Assembly: GCA_009792885.1 (NCBI GenBank)
Contig: WMCF01000025.1
Location: 9,264,123 to 9,328,122 of the forward strand
Direction: 5' to 3'
DNA length: 64,000 bases
Origin: Eremophila alpestris peregrina
Taxonomy: Eukaryota; Chordata; Aves; Passeriformes; Alaudidae
In this document: positions 41,603 through 54,105 of the stretch, piece by piece
Numbering within the stretch: position 1 is the stretch's first letter
Layout: each line of letters starts with the position of its first letter
Notes under the pieces: model-generated
What the model was told of the DNA's origin: nothing
The model's database searches: none
The model's input: the letters and a program-made list of their open reading frames with translations, nothing else
Translations under genes and position numbers: made by a program

Positions 41603-44600
41603 CAAATCTAACAACTCATTTAAGTTGTGAACTCCTGATACATCATTCAGTCAAACTTCCTCAAGTTTAGCAATAAAACTTTGAAACTAACACCAGGCAC
41701 ACAAACAGACTCACATTGCTATGGAATCAAAAGACATACACTGACAATTTACACACTTCTTAAATGTTTTTCATCACTAAACAACAATTATATGATAACG
41801 AGGGTAACTTCCACTTTCTGTGAGCCTCTCAGTCCTCAGTTTCAGGTATGCTATCTTGGATAATGTACTTTTAGACACCTAGCAAGAGTAAGCAGTTTCC
41901 AGCACTCATTAAGTAATAATTTAATTGATGTGCTATTGTTGAATTTTGTGTGTATGTATATGTTTGTATGTATAACTGCATTACTGACAGACAAGCAGTG
42001 AAAAGAGGATAATTCAGTACTGACACATGGTCCCCAACTCAGGAACAATTATTTAAACCTGACCCCTGCTACAGGCCCTGTTTCGAGACCTAATTCAAAA
42101 CCTTGTGAAAGCAGAAGAAATGGTACCACTAACTTTACTTATCTGATAGCCACAACAAGGATGTTTTAATCATTACAACACTTCAACTTATCTCATCAAA
42201 CTCCATAGAACTTAGAGCCCTGAACAGACACCTGGATTCTCTGAACATTTTAAGGGCAAGGATTTGTTTCCTACACTGTACAAGGAGTCAACAAAAACCT
42301 TTAGGTGGAACTGTCCCTCTTTTTTCCAAGGGTGAGGGATTAAAATCCTACCAGGCTCTAAAAAAAGAAAAACAACTTTTATTTAACTGCAAAAATGCAG
42401 ACCAAGAGGCCAAGATAAAAGAACAGTGCTTTTCAATTACTAGTACAATATTCCTCTTAATCAGCACTGACCCAGAATGGCATTAGAAACCACTGTCAGG
42501 ATAAAATGAAAGTGACAGAAAGACTTGAAGCACAAAACTGTGCATTGAAGTTTTGTACATTTTACCTCCAGCTCTGCTTTCTCTCCAAAGCCCATACCCT
42601 ATGGACTTACCACTGAACAGTACTAATACAAATTCCAAATTTTCCTTCAAGAGGACAAATCCTATATTGTACATATTCTGCAGTACGTGAATAGTGACAA
42701 ATTTCTCATCTGGGGCAGTTTGAAAAATCAGCTTAACTTGTTTGAAGAACCACCTATTGCACTTTAAAATGCCATAGGAATTGCCATTTAAAATAAAAGC
42801 TAAAAGCTTTGCATACACAAGAACAAGGAAAATACAAATTCTGGGAGTAGTCATCCTTTAAAAATTTCAGACAGGGATAGTCTGTACCTGCTTGTTTAGG
42901 TAAAATAACAAGTCACGTCATTTTCAATTAACTGTATAATGCAAAATCTCTTTAGTTAAAGAGGTTGTGGATAGCAGCAGAGAAGAAAAGGCTGTCTGTC
43001 TTTCAGATAAAAGAAAGATGAAGCTGGCTTGTTTCCCAGGAAGGGGAAATCCTGATTTGGAAAGCCTTCTCACATGCACAGTGGGTAGAGGGAATAGCAA
43101 GAAGGGAGGCTGCTGCACCAGTGCTGGGAGACTCCTAAGGACACAAGTCTATAGTGCAGGCTCAGGTAACCCACAGAAAGTTCCCTGAAAGTCCAGAGGA
43201 TTGAGTGGAAGGTGTTGAACCAAAAGCCACTGAAGGCTGCTGGGGCAGACTGCAAGGAAACAATTCATCCTGCAAAGATGCTGTTTACAGGAGACAGATT
43301 TACTTTCAAGCTTTTCTGCTCCATCCAGCCAAGTTTCCTCTAATTAAAGAAAATAAACTATATTAAGTTAGCAATTTCTGATACCATTCCAACAAAATGT
43401 GGCTTTAGAGAATGGAAGTCTGTAGGGGCACTCACTGTAGGGAAGACAGTGGGACAGCTTTGGTGTGAGGTGCTGGCCTGACCAGCACTGCCAGAAGCAG
43501 GAGGTCTGCAGGTAATCCTCAAGGTAAAAACTGCATTCCCAGAAGAAAGAGAATAATGTCATACACTCAAACTAAGGCACCAGTATAGCCTGAGGAACAC
43601 AGAAGGGTGGGTTTGTTATTCTACTTTCCCTTCCTCACCTTTACTTACTGAGAGAAAGGCTCAGATGAAGAGGGAACATGGGGATGACATAACTGCACAG
43701 AGGTCATCAACATTGCTTTTAGAGAAGCTGTGGGATAAAAGTGATTTTCTTCTGCCTAAGTGAATAGTAAGAAGCAAACAAAAGTGATTTTTGTCAACTC
43801 AGTGGCATCTACTGGGGCTGGAGGGAGAAGCTAATGGACCCATGGAGAAATTTAGCGGAGACAGAACCTGCTTCAAGGAAGGAAAAGAAGCATTCCAGAA
43901 TGCTGAGCACATGAATAGAAGCAGAAAAATGTTGTGGTACCAGAGGGACACAAAGGTGCTGTGCTGCCTAAATCACTGAAACCAAGGAAGAACAAAACAG
44001 GCAATATCAGTAGTGGATACTTCCCTCAGCTGGGAAAGAGAAAAGGCTGAGAAAACTTTTCCTTGAGTGCATCCTCGGGAAGCAACAAAGACTGTGTACT
44101 ATTTTATGCAGACAAAGGTCCTGAAAGTCAAGTAAAAATGAATGTGGTCTAACCTGTAACCAGGAATGCACCTGGGCAGTGTGTTCAAGGAGAGTACACT
44201 TAGGTGTTGCATTATCTATTCCAGTACTAAGTAGGCCAGATTTACCATGTTTTTGAGTGGAGTTTAATTTTGGGAAGGAGAAGGATGAATATGTCTGCTG
44301 TCTTGGCCAAAGGACACATGGCACATTGCAAAAGCAAGAAAGATGGAGAAAAGTGAAGGTCCTTTAAAAGACAGGATGCCTGAAATGAAACCCAGGAAGG
44401 AGACCTCACTGCAAATGAAGAAAATGTTGCTATGGGGATGGCTCAGATAAATTGTATGAGAAGCCTTGCACCAACCTTTAGCAATATAACAACACAGTTG
44501 ATAGATCTGTGTGAAAAACAAAACAGATTGGTCAATTCAATGAAGTCTAGTATGAAATTTCTAGCCATTGACAAAAGGGTCTTTTTGTTTGTTTTGTAGC

Positions 44601-46651
44601 TCAGTACAGGTGAATCTGGATTTTAGCAAGCTTTCCAATATATTTTCCAGGTGCCTCAATACTGATTTATGGGCTGTTTGCAGCAGCAGAATTAAATATA
44701 TCATTCTCTGGCACATTTCAGTAAAAATGTCAGCTGGGAATGGAATGACAGCACCACTGAAAAGAAAGCTTTATAAAGGCATTAAACCCCCCCAACTAAC
44801 TCAATTCTAGCTATTGTAACTTTACTATATATAGAATTGGAAAATTCTCCTTTAAAAAAAGTTATCTTATAGGGAAAATTCCAGCTTGTGAGGCAGAGTG
44901 TGTCACCACAAGAACCTGATGCACTAACAAAAAATCAGAAGGAGAAAAGATACATAGTATGTTGATTTTGCTCTAGGCAGAAGGATGCTTGAGAAACTAC
45001 CCTGATAAAGCACAAGATCTTTTTGAGGCTTCCTCAGCATAACAGCAGCTAAGGCATCCTGCAATACATATACAATACATGGAAGTGCAATATCACAAAA
45101 ATGGATGGGCTACAACATGAGTTGAAACCCTTGACCACTGCTGATGTTTAGCATTTGTAAAAATCAGCTCTATGACAGGTCCTATTTGCTATAAAATACT
45201 AGAGAACAAGAGCAGTAATGACTGCTATTACTGTTTCTTTGAAGTTCAGTGATGAAAGCCAAAGAAATGAACATACAAAGATCACAACTGAAATGGTTCA
45301 AGAATTATAATCATAACTCCCCTGTCATATTGGCATGTTTGGACTGTTTTTAAGCTGCAGCAAATTATTACTGAAATTATGAAGTACAATTTATCAGAAT
45401 AACGCTAAAAATGACATAAATCAGAGCAGCACTCTACAGCTATTATTAGCTGTCTACGTAAATAAATATATTTGCATTATTATACTCAACAGACTGTTCC
45501 CACATTTTAAAATTTATCTTTGCTTTTACACGGTGTTATTTAAGAATGTAATAAAATATTAAAATGTTGAGGTTGTGCAAATATACAATCCATAATTTGA
45601 CCAGTATTTTGAATGGCACGTGAAATTAAGACAGCTCAATTTTAAATGTACAGTGTTTCATTCCTAAATGAAATCTGCAGATCTGGGAACATCAGTACAA
45701 TGAGACACTCCTCCCAATGTGAGAGGAGTGACTGCCTTGTTTTGACAACTTGCAGAGCACTGCTGTAATGAAGCGTTAACCCTAAGATAGCACTGGATGC
45801 AAATAATAAACATTATGATCATAATATCTATTTATATAATTCTGTAATTAAAAGCAGGGAAGAAATATGCTGTAATGGTAACAAATCAATAAGTTAGGAA
45901 AAATTAACAGAAAATATGCTCTTAATGTGCAGAGGTAGAAATAATTTGGTTATGATTGTTGAAATAGTTAAAAATCAAGGAAGTGATTATTTTTGAAAGA
46001 TACAACATGAAAATAAAAGCTCAATGACCCACAGTGTTGGGATGAATTTCAGCTAAAAAACCCCACCAAACTCCTGAACAAAAGAAAACATGTCCAAACC
46101 CCCAGATGTGTGCTTACCATATGATCAGAATTCAGGGGCAATAATGATTCACATAAATTATTGTCCTTCTCCTTAACAGCATATTCATTTGTGAATCAAG
46201 AGTCTCCCAGTTCTCTTGCTGTAGCTACTAATCTGCCCAGTAAATTCCTGTAACCTTCTTAAAATGTTTAGGACTTGTTACTTCATGACTCCAAAGTTAC
46301 TTGCAATAGGTAATCTGAGGATCAGGAGGGGGTGCTCTGCTTAGATCCTTGATCTGGAAGATGCAAGTGCTACTGCCAGCCTCAGAATGAAATGCTAAAG
46401 CAGAACAAAGCCATTGCTTTTCTAACAGAGATTACAGCATGAGAGATCAAGAAACATTGCGTGATGTTTAATTAATTTAACAATTCCTTGATATATACTA
46501 GCAAGCTGTCACAATAAAATCTGAATATGACACACTGGAGAAAGAATTAAAGAAATTGTTCCAGAAATGTGAGAATATTTCTTGCGAACTGAAAAAGAAA
46601 ACCACAACCCCCAAGCCCCCAGTATAAATGGACTGTTTGGAAAGCACATAC

Positions 46652-46802
46652 CTATTAACTCTTTATTTCTGACATCTAAGGCCATGTTCCGTAAAGCTGT
46701 AGCGACTGCACACACCACGCGGTCGTTGTCTATCCGCAGCAGCTCCACCAGTATGGGCAGCCCCTTCTCCTTGCGGACGGCGGCGCGGATGTACACTGAC
46801 CA
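46652..46802 (-). CDS. CTNND2: CTNND2 internal coding exon, ARM repeat (second of three)
   Basis: This 151-nt exon encodes 50 residues plus the first base of a glycine codon, from WSVYIRAAVR through GLPILVELLR and VVCAVATALRNMALD to RNKELI(G). It is essentially one ARM repeat: the VVCAVATALRNMALD helix is the hallmark third helix, and RNKELIG is shared across the p120/delta-catenin/ARVCF family. The acceptor is a tract ending TCTCTGCAG before 46802, and the donor is ATAG|GTATGT (GT at 46651-46650). Entry is phase 0 from the exon at 58493 and exit is phase 1 into the exon at 12977, so the split glycine is read G|GC. The sequence is GC-richer than the flanking introns, as expected for constrained coding DNA. 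The peptide matches my recollection of the human protein with no visible change. Confidence 0.97.
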
Positions 46803-46952
46803 CTGCAGAGACAGGGCAGAGTGCCAACACTGAGCAACCCACCAACAACACAGCAAGGGCTAACAGAAGCATTTGCACACCAAACTCAAAAGAGTGGAAA
46901 TAATTGCATTGATGATGCGAGGCAACCACTCGATTTGGCAATCAGCACTCTA

Positions 46953-46965
46953 TTTTTTTTTTTTT
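46953..46965. repeat. Poly-T run (13 bases)
   Basis: A homopolymer lying about 150 bases upstream of the 50-codon CTNND2 exon in transcription order, where it reads as poly-A. It is too far from the acceptor to be its pyrimidine tract. Confidence 0.85.
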
Positions 46966-49040
46966 AATGGTGACAGAGAAATTAAATTCACTCCCAGCAC
47001 ACCTAGTTACATTTTCACAGCCCATGTCTGCAGACAACTTACTTTTCACCAGTGTTTTGTATGCAACATCTAATGATGCCTGTTTACTGCTCAACCAACA
47101 ACATGCTTTTTACAAAATATATATTACAAAGCAAGTTCAAGAGGTCTGAGTATTGTTTATTGTTACTTAAGAATGATTCAGTCTACAAACATGAAAACAC
47201 AATTTTCATTTCTCTTGTGATTGTTAACTTGTTCAGAAGGAAAACTGAGGATAGCTACACACCTGGTTTTGGCAGCTGTAGTGATCCTAACTGGAACATT
47301 GGCACATTGAACTTTAAGTGATTCCCTCAGGAGCTGACCTGAGGGTGGTGTGTGCCTGTGCTGTGCCTGCCTGCAGGTATCTCATGGCTGCAGGATAAAC
47401 CCAGTAGCTGATTCTCTTAGAGAAGCCCATAGGCATCTCCCACCTGACAGCTGGTCATGACACCACTGGCACGGCCTTGTCTTTGTACCAAAGCAAGCAG
47501 TATGTTCTCATGTAAACACCCTTTTTATTTGACAGTAGAAATGATGAATAGAGTTGTTTACTTCTAAGAAACCCTTCAGGAGCTCTAAAGACTATCATGC
47601 CAGTGAACAAGGGATCTGTGAAGTGTGTTGTGAGTAGGAGGTCCATCCAGAGCTGCACAACTTGGGGTTCCCAGCACATGAAGGAGTGAAAAGATCAGCT
47701 ATAGTACCCTGTTTTCCATTCTGCTGTTATCTCCAACAGTTGCAAAACATGTGAACAGGACAGCAGATGTGATCTTGTGGGGTTAAAGTATAAGGGCACT
47801 GCCAAAGTTTAGATGTTTGGACACCTGCAAATGTACAGGTCTCCTCGGCATAGCCCACTTCAAAACAAGCCATCCACAGGCACACACTCCTTTCACTTCA
47901 TGATCTCTTCTCTGGAACGTTCATAAAGTTCACATTCATGCTTCTTGTACCAACAGCTGAAAGGAAACTACTGAAGCAGAATGTCTCCTTCCTTTCAGTG
48001 CTATGGCATGGATGCTTATCTTGCCATTGTACCTGGAAGGCGAAGACAAGTTCTCGAAGGCCTTTGCTTTTGAAATATTTCAAATAGTTCAAAAACTAGG
48101 ATGGTAAGTCTTAGAATTTTCTGATCTAGATGGCCCTTCTCTTTTGACAAAGACATCCCAGTGTAAAGAATAATTACACTGTAATGGCATTACTCCATAG
48201 TCAGCCAGAGTAAAAACAAAAAAAGGTTAGCACACTCACTGTCAGCAGACCATGCTTAACCCCTGCATACGGCCTCTACTTCCCACAGCTGAAGAGCTTG
48301 CTTTGAAAGCATCTGTTTATATAAGATACATGCCCTGAATAGCAAAAACCAGAATATACATTTATGATAAATACAGCAGATATGGAGATAGACAAGAACT
48401 ACAGTGCTGCAATGTCTGTAGTGCAAATTCATTCCAGGTGATATAATTCAGGGGAAATTAGGAAAAATGAAAATAAGCCAGCATTTAAAGAGTATTTTGT
48501 TATTAATTCTCCTCTTTAGGAACCATGCATAACAAAAGCCTGTTAAGTTGGACAAGGGTTTCTCAGCATCCCTGAACACAATAATATGTCTAAACCATAA
48601 ATGTGCTGTTATTTTGTGCAGCAAAGCAAACAGCTTAGGGGAGATAAGTGATAGCAGGACTCTTGGTTGATCTTATTCCATGCTCTCTCCTCCAGCCTCT
48701 TCTCTAGAACCAGTGTATAGGATGAACATCAGATAAAACACTAAAACAGATTTTAAGGATCAGTGAGTTTCACAGGAAGTATTTTCTGCAAAATAGTTTC
48801 TTTCCTATAGCTTGATTTTAATGGGATATTCAATAAAAAGGATGCTATGGAAACAAGAAACAGCAATTTCTAACCTTTCTGGTTTAATAAATATGTATTT
48901 ACCTGCCACTTAGATGCAGTTTCACCTGCAGCTAGGAAATGAGCAATACCTCCCTGCACTTAAAAAATGCTGTATTTTGTACATCTCTCCCAGGGGAAGC
49001 ATCTGTTGTGTCTGCTGTGATTACAAGGTGACTGCCAGCA

Positions 49041-49135
49041 TGAGAGTTCAAGGTAGCAGTGAGAATATTTTGAGAAAGAAGCGAGCCTGTCTGGCTGAGG
49101 TGAGAGTTCAAGCTAGCTGAGAGTATTCTGAAAAA
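49041..49135. repeat. Degenerate 60-bp tandem duplication (two copies)
   Basis: TGAGAGTTCAAGGTAGCAGT at 49041 recurs as TGAGAGTTCAAGCTAGCTGA at 49101, exactly 60 bases later. Each is followed by a similar GAGAATATTTTGA / GAGTATTCTGA stretch. The copies have drifted by substitutions and small indels. No further copies are seen. Confidence 0.7.
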
Positions 49136-52100
49136 TGCTGTTGTTCATTGCAGAAATACATCACCAACGTAGCATCTCCAAAATGGGTACATGGGGAACC
49201 AGTGGGGGTGTTTGTTTTGAGAGAAAAAAGCTTATCTATGTCAATTCAATACCAAGGAGAATCAAAAATGAGCCTTTAGATTATTCTCTATATTTTAAAA
49301 ACCTCCATACTAAAACCTCAGTAAACAGTTTTCCTTTGATTTTTGTTTTAGTCACCTACCAAGAGAAAACATAAGCACTTGTTTCATAAAGCCAGGTTTA
49401 CAATAGACTTCTTGGGATGTGGTATTTTCATCCATTCCAACTCAAAAGCTTAAGAGGAACAAATTAAAGAATGTTTTGGTTTTAAGCCTAGGGAGAGTAG
49501 GAGACACTGTAGAAGAACACTGAAATAACTCAGGATGAGAAAAAAAAGAGAAAATATAAACCTCCTTACTAAATAAATGACATGCAAGCCTTCAGGATCT
49601 GTGATGAACCAAATAATTTGATTAAAACAGTAAAAAATAGAGCTCCAAAGCTTTCACAGGGGAAAGATCCAGATATAATGTTTTACAGATACACATATGT
49701 ACACATATGTATATAAAACAATGGGAGGAGGACTACAGAAAAGTTATGTACAAAACCTCTTCTGTTCCCTGTGTACTCCCCTCCCTCCCAAACTGTCTTT
49801 TTCCTGAGGATGCTATCCACTTTTGGAAAAGATCACAGACTCCTCCATGTGTGATTTGCTATCATTTCATCTGCTGTGTCAAGTCATGAACCTTAGGCAG
49901 AAAGAGAGAAATGCTTTTAATTGTTTCAACGGTCTCAGGAGAACTTTCCATGTGGAAAGTGGTATGAACTGTCTGGTTCTCTCTCCTTAAGCTGCCAATT
50001 AGGACAAGGCTCTGCAAGCAATTATGCTGTGCTGTGTGGGTTTCAGGGAAGCTCAAATTGAGATGCCTCAGAAGGCTATTTCATTCTTGCAGGGAATGGA
50101 GAAATTGATTCAGGCTTGTGTACACTGGTGATCCTCCCGTTTGCCTAAAGCACCGTGGAGTGCCCACGTTCCCAAATCGTGGGTCAATTGCTAACACGAG
50201 CTCAGTGAAGTATAAAAGGGAAGAGATGAAACATCATAAGAAAAGGAAAGAGACAAAGGGTTTGTTGCCTATCAGTAAGTAAATGAGGCACTCTGCTAAT
50301 ACACTTAATCATCCTGTTACTGCACAAATCAGTGGCAGTGTCAACGATCAAATAGCTGTTCAGTTTGTACAGCAAAAGCATTCCTGTGGGAACAGCAAAC
50401 ACTTCAGTGGGAACAGGCAGCTAGAAAATAAAATCAAATCATTGTTGTTGCATCACATTGGGGCTAAATTATCAGAGACAAGCACAGGAACCACAGCCTG
50501 TGCATGAATACACTTTACCAATAATGGAAATTTGGGGGCATAACTACTACACATCTGAAGTCTGTGTCCACTTTCATTAGTAGTTCCCTTTTTATTTTCA
50601 TCACAGTAATTAAATAGAAAAATAGAGTAAACCTGCAAATTATTTTTTTGTTTGTCAGTTACTGTTCGCAGAAGTGGATGCCTCTAGGGATTTAAGATTA
50701 TATTAGGCTGAAAGTCAAGAAAAGAGTAATTACTCTAGATAAAATTCATTTATATTTTTCAGAAAAATTGGAAAGCATTTATTCAGTTAACTCCTTTTGG
50801 TGTTTCATATGGTTTTCTTTATTTCCCAATGAAGCAGCAACACAGAAGACCAAACTAACAATGAAGGAATTTCCATCATAAAATGAAAAAGAAAAAAAAC
50901 TACCAAAATAAATTTCCCTCCCAAAATGCAAGAAATACCAACAACTCTATACACTTGACATGTTCAATGGATTCACTTTCCTGCCATTGACATAAGTGTT
51001 CCTAAAGTATCTGCAGAATATTTCATAACATACTTCAGCTGTGACTAGAATCTGGATTGTACTGGTACAGTTCAACACTGTGACCCAAAGACTACTGAGT
51101 TACTGAATGTTAAAAGGAACTACTGAGACATGAACTACAACATGAAAGCTAAACCAGGGCAGCAGGCATGACAAAGCCATTACTCAGCAAACTGGAGTAC
51201 TTGGAAGATTAGAGAGACTTGAGGTCTGCTAGGAAAGGCCTAGAAAGAGTCTATGCCAACAGGAGTAAAGTAGCAGACTATGAAAGAGACCTGCATGTTC
51301 AATAATCAAAGATCAGTGAGTAATTAAAGATTAACATTCCCCTCCATCTGCTCAGACTCAATGAAATATACCTATCAGGAAAAAAAGAAAATATTTTTAT
51401 ATTCAAAAATTACAGATCTACTTTACTCAAATAACTCTCTCAGGATCCCTAAGAAATCACATGACCTGACAGAGAGCAAAGCTCTGATATCTTGGTTAGC
51501 TTTCTGCAGTTTCTGAAGAGAGCAGGAAGAGATTTCCCAAGGACTTTCTGTCCTCTGATTGCAGTGATCTCTTCTCAGAAATGCTCCTGTCTGGTATTAA
51601 TACCAGCAAGTTCTCTATGCCTTTGTGTAAGAACAAGAGAAAAATATTAACTGGTTACTCTTCTCTTGCTCTACAGCCTTAGTCAAATTTAAAGAGAAAG
51701 GAAAAAAAATCCAGTGGGTAAAGATACAAAGTAAACAAATGAACTGGAGAAAAATAAAACAGTGTTACCAGAAATTGTCTTAATTGGGAAGGTAAAACTG
51801 ATAAGGAACTGTCCTTGCACCTCATCTTTCTTGGTTCTGCAGTACACGTAGGTACTGTGTTTCCAAAATGATCTGAGAACTTTTAAAATCAGTTTTTGAA
51901 ACACTGTAAGTAATATAATTAAAAAAGAAAAGATTTGGGACAAAAGTGACACATCTCATGGGAAGAAAACACCTTATAGTAAGGGATTACTTTGAACATG
52001 AAGCCACTACGAACTACTGTGCTACCTACCATCAATTGATGCTGCCTCATGTATGAGGTGTTTCTAGCCAGGTAAGAATTCCTGACAGAATAAAGCATTG

Positions 52101-52649
52101 GAATTCCTGAGAGAATAATTTCCTATTTAAAACATGACTTCGTTGATTACACAGAAAATAAGCCTTTTCACTGTAATCCAAAAAAACTTTCTCTTGGAAC
52201 AGCCTGAGGAAACTTCAAAGGGTTAATACATAAATAACTAGAGTCATCAGGAAAGTCTGGCAAGGAACCCACAATATATCCTTGCCTGATAAGAGAAGAT
52301 TGATAACCTAGATGTCTGCTGCTTTAGAAAATAATTACTCATTATCTTCAAGTGCCTGGATGGTAAGGAGCTTGAAACTCTGTCTCATACTACTCTTTGA
52401 AGCAGTTGCACTGACCTTGTGTCTAAATTGGTCCTTTTTATGTTTTCAGTTTCCTTATCTAATAATTTACTTAATGGAGCTCTTGCTCCTATGAGAGTCA
52501 GATTTCCCTAGCGTGGAATTAACAAAATAAATGCAGTTGCTTGTCTAAGGAACAAAGACCAAGATAGCATCTAGCCTATCTCAAGAGATCAGGCCAATGA
52601 CCCATGAACCCGGTTCACATGGGCATTGTACCTGTATTTAGGGATCAAA

Positions 52650-54105
52650 GGCAGGGACATTCAGCAGCCTAACCAAAGAGCCTCCTCATTCCCTGCTGAG
52701 TATAATCAGACATGGAACAGAAAGGAGAGGAGCTAGGAAGAGCCAGCCAAGGAATGCTATAGTTTCATGAGGCTGATACTGATCTCAAGAGAGCAGCATT
52801 TGCTCCTCACATTATGGTCAAAGGATAAGAAAGGAGGGGGGTCAGCAGAACTACTACCTTGGACTTGCAGAGGACAAACTCTTGGCTAGGTAAGAGACTG
52901 GGCCACAGAGTACCTTGGGAGACAGAACTGAAGGGAAAAGAAGTCCAGGAAGGCTAGACATTCTTCAAGCAGGAAATCTTAAGAGGTTGTTCCTGTTGTT
53001 GGGCAGGAGCAAGTCATTCCTGTATGTTAAAAAATGAGCCCGTGGGGAAGAGCAGCAGCCTGGCTGAACAAAGAGCTTTGCTGGAACTCAGGAAAAAATG
53101 AGCAGAGATTTTCCCTCTCCTCTGGAAGAAGGGAGCTCAGGAGGACTGCATGGATGTTCTGAGGTATCAGGGAGAAAATCAGAATGGCCAAAGTCCAGCT
53201 AGAACTTAATCTGGCTACTGCTGTAAAATACAACAAATATGTTTCTATAAATACAGCACCAACAAAAAGAAGGCTAAGGAGAATCTCAATCCTTTACTGG
53301 ATGCAGGGGAAAAGGCTCAGGTGCCTAGTGCCTCTTTTGCCCTTGGAACACAACAACCCCAGGAAGTGCTACAGGCTGAGGTAGAGTGGCTGGAAAGGGG
53401 CCAGTGAAAAAGGACCTGGGGGTGCTCGTGACAGTGGCTGAATATGATCCAGTGTGTGTCCAGGTGGCCAAGAAGGCCAAGGACATCTTGGCCTGTATCA
53501 GCAACAGCATGGAAAAGGAAGTTGGCCATCCTGTCATTAAAACAGAGTTCATAAAGCCTGTAAAGTAACTGAGACAGAAGACTGAGTGCACAGAAGGGAC
53601 CAAGGCCCAGAGCAGGTGTGCTGTCTGTTCCAGTGTAAGCCATTGTGTTGCCAGAAGAAATATAGTCAATCTTGTTTCCTAGTTTTAAAAGATAGGTATT
53701 GCCTATGTAAAATACATGAAGTATTTTTTGTAAAGGATCATATGAATGAAGACATTATTTTTAAGGGTTTGACAAAACTAAGGAAATGCCACTTGTGGTG
53801 ACAACACTGCGTTACCAACTGCACAGAACAGAAAAGGTAATGCAGGACCAGAGGCAATGGGCAGTAAGTGAATCACAGGACTTTGACAGAACAGCAAGAA
53901 CTGCTTTTTCACTTGTGAGGGGGACTGAGCACTGGCACAGGTTGCCCAGAGAGGCTGTAGAGTCTCCAGCCTTGGAGACATTCAGAAAACCATCTGGACA
54001 TGGTCCCAGGCAAGTGCCTCTAGGTGGCCTGGCTAAAGCAGGGGTTGGACCAGATGACCTCCAGAGGTGCCTGCCAACCTCAGCTCTTTCGTGATTCTGA
54101 GTTCA
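52650..54105 (+). mobile_element. CR1 LINE 3' segment, the longest copy in the window
   Basis: Successive CR1 landmarks are present: GGGAGACAGAACTGAAGGGA, the AACAAAGAGCTTTGCTGGAA region, CTAGAACTTAATCTGGCTAC, GACCTGGGGGTGCTCGTGAC, GGCCAAGAAGGCCAAGGACA and the end GGACCAGATGACCTCCAGAG. The copy is plus strand, antisense to CTNND2, 5'-truncated, and shortened internally near 53310-53350. All open frames between 53027 and 54094 belong to this dead element. It no longer encodes a usable reverse transcriptase. Confidence 0.9.

Larger units (their letters stand above)
12978..46651 (-). other. CTNND2: CTNND2 intron, complete, about 33.7 kb
   Basis: This intron interrupts a glycine codon (phase 1). 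Its boundaries are set by GTATGT at 46651 and CAAAG at 12978. It contains an AT microsatellite (13878-13911), a hairpin (17901-17948), a CR1 plus telomere-like block (26144-27425), a probable retrocopy (30189-31585), CR1 pieces near 13714, 28461, 34437, 35050 and 41555, a G-quadruplex candidate (32921) and a solo-LTR-like element (37770-38183). The stretches 14000-17800, 18000-26100 and 42000-46600 show only non-repetitive AT-rich sequence to my eye. Confidence 0.93.

Noticed and set aside
45706..45730. 8-bp inverted repeat CACTCCTC / GAGGAGTG with a 9-base loop
   Set aside because: Too short to stand out from chance in 64 kb.
53317..54094. Several 60-114-codon frames on both strands
   Set aside because: All fall within the degraded CR1 at about 52650-54105.
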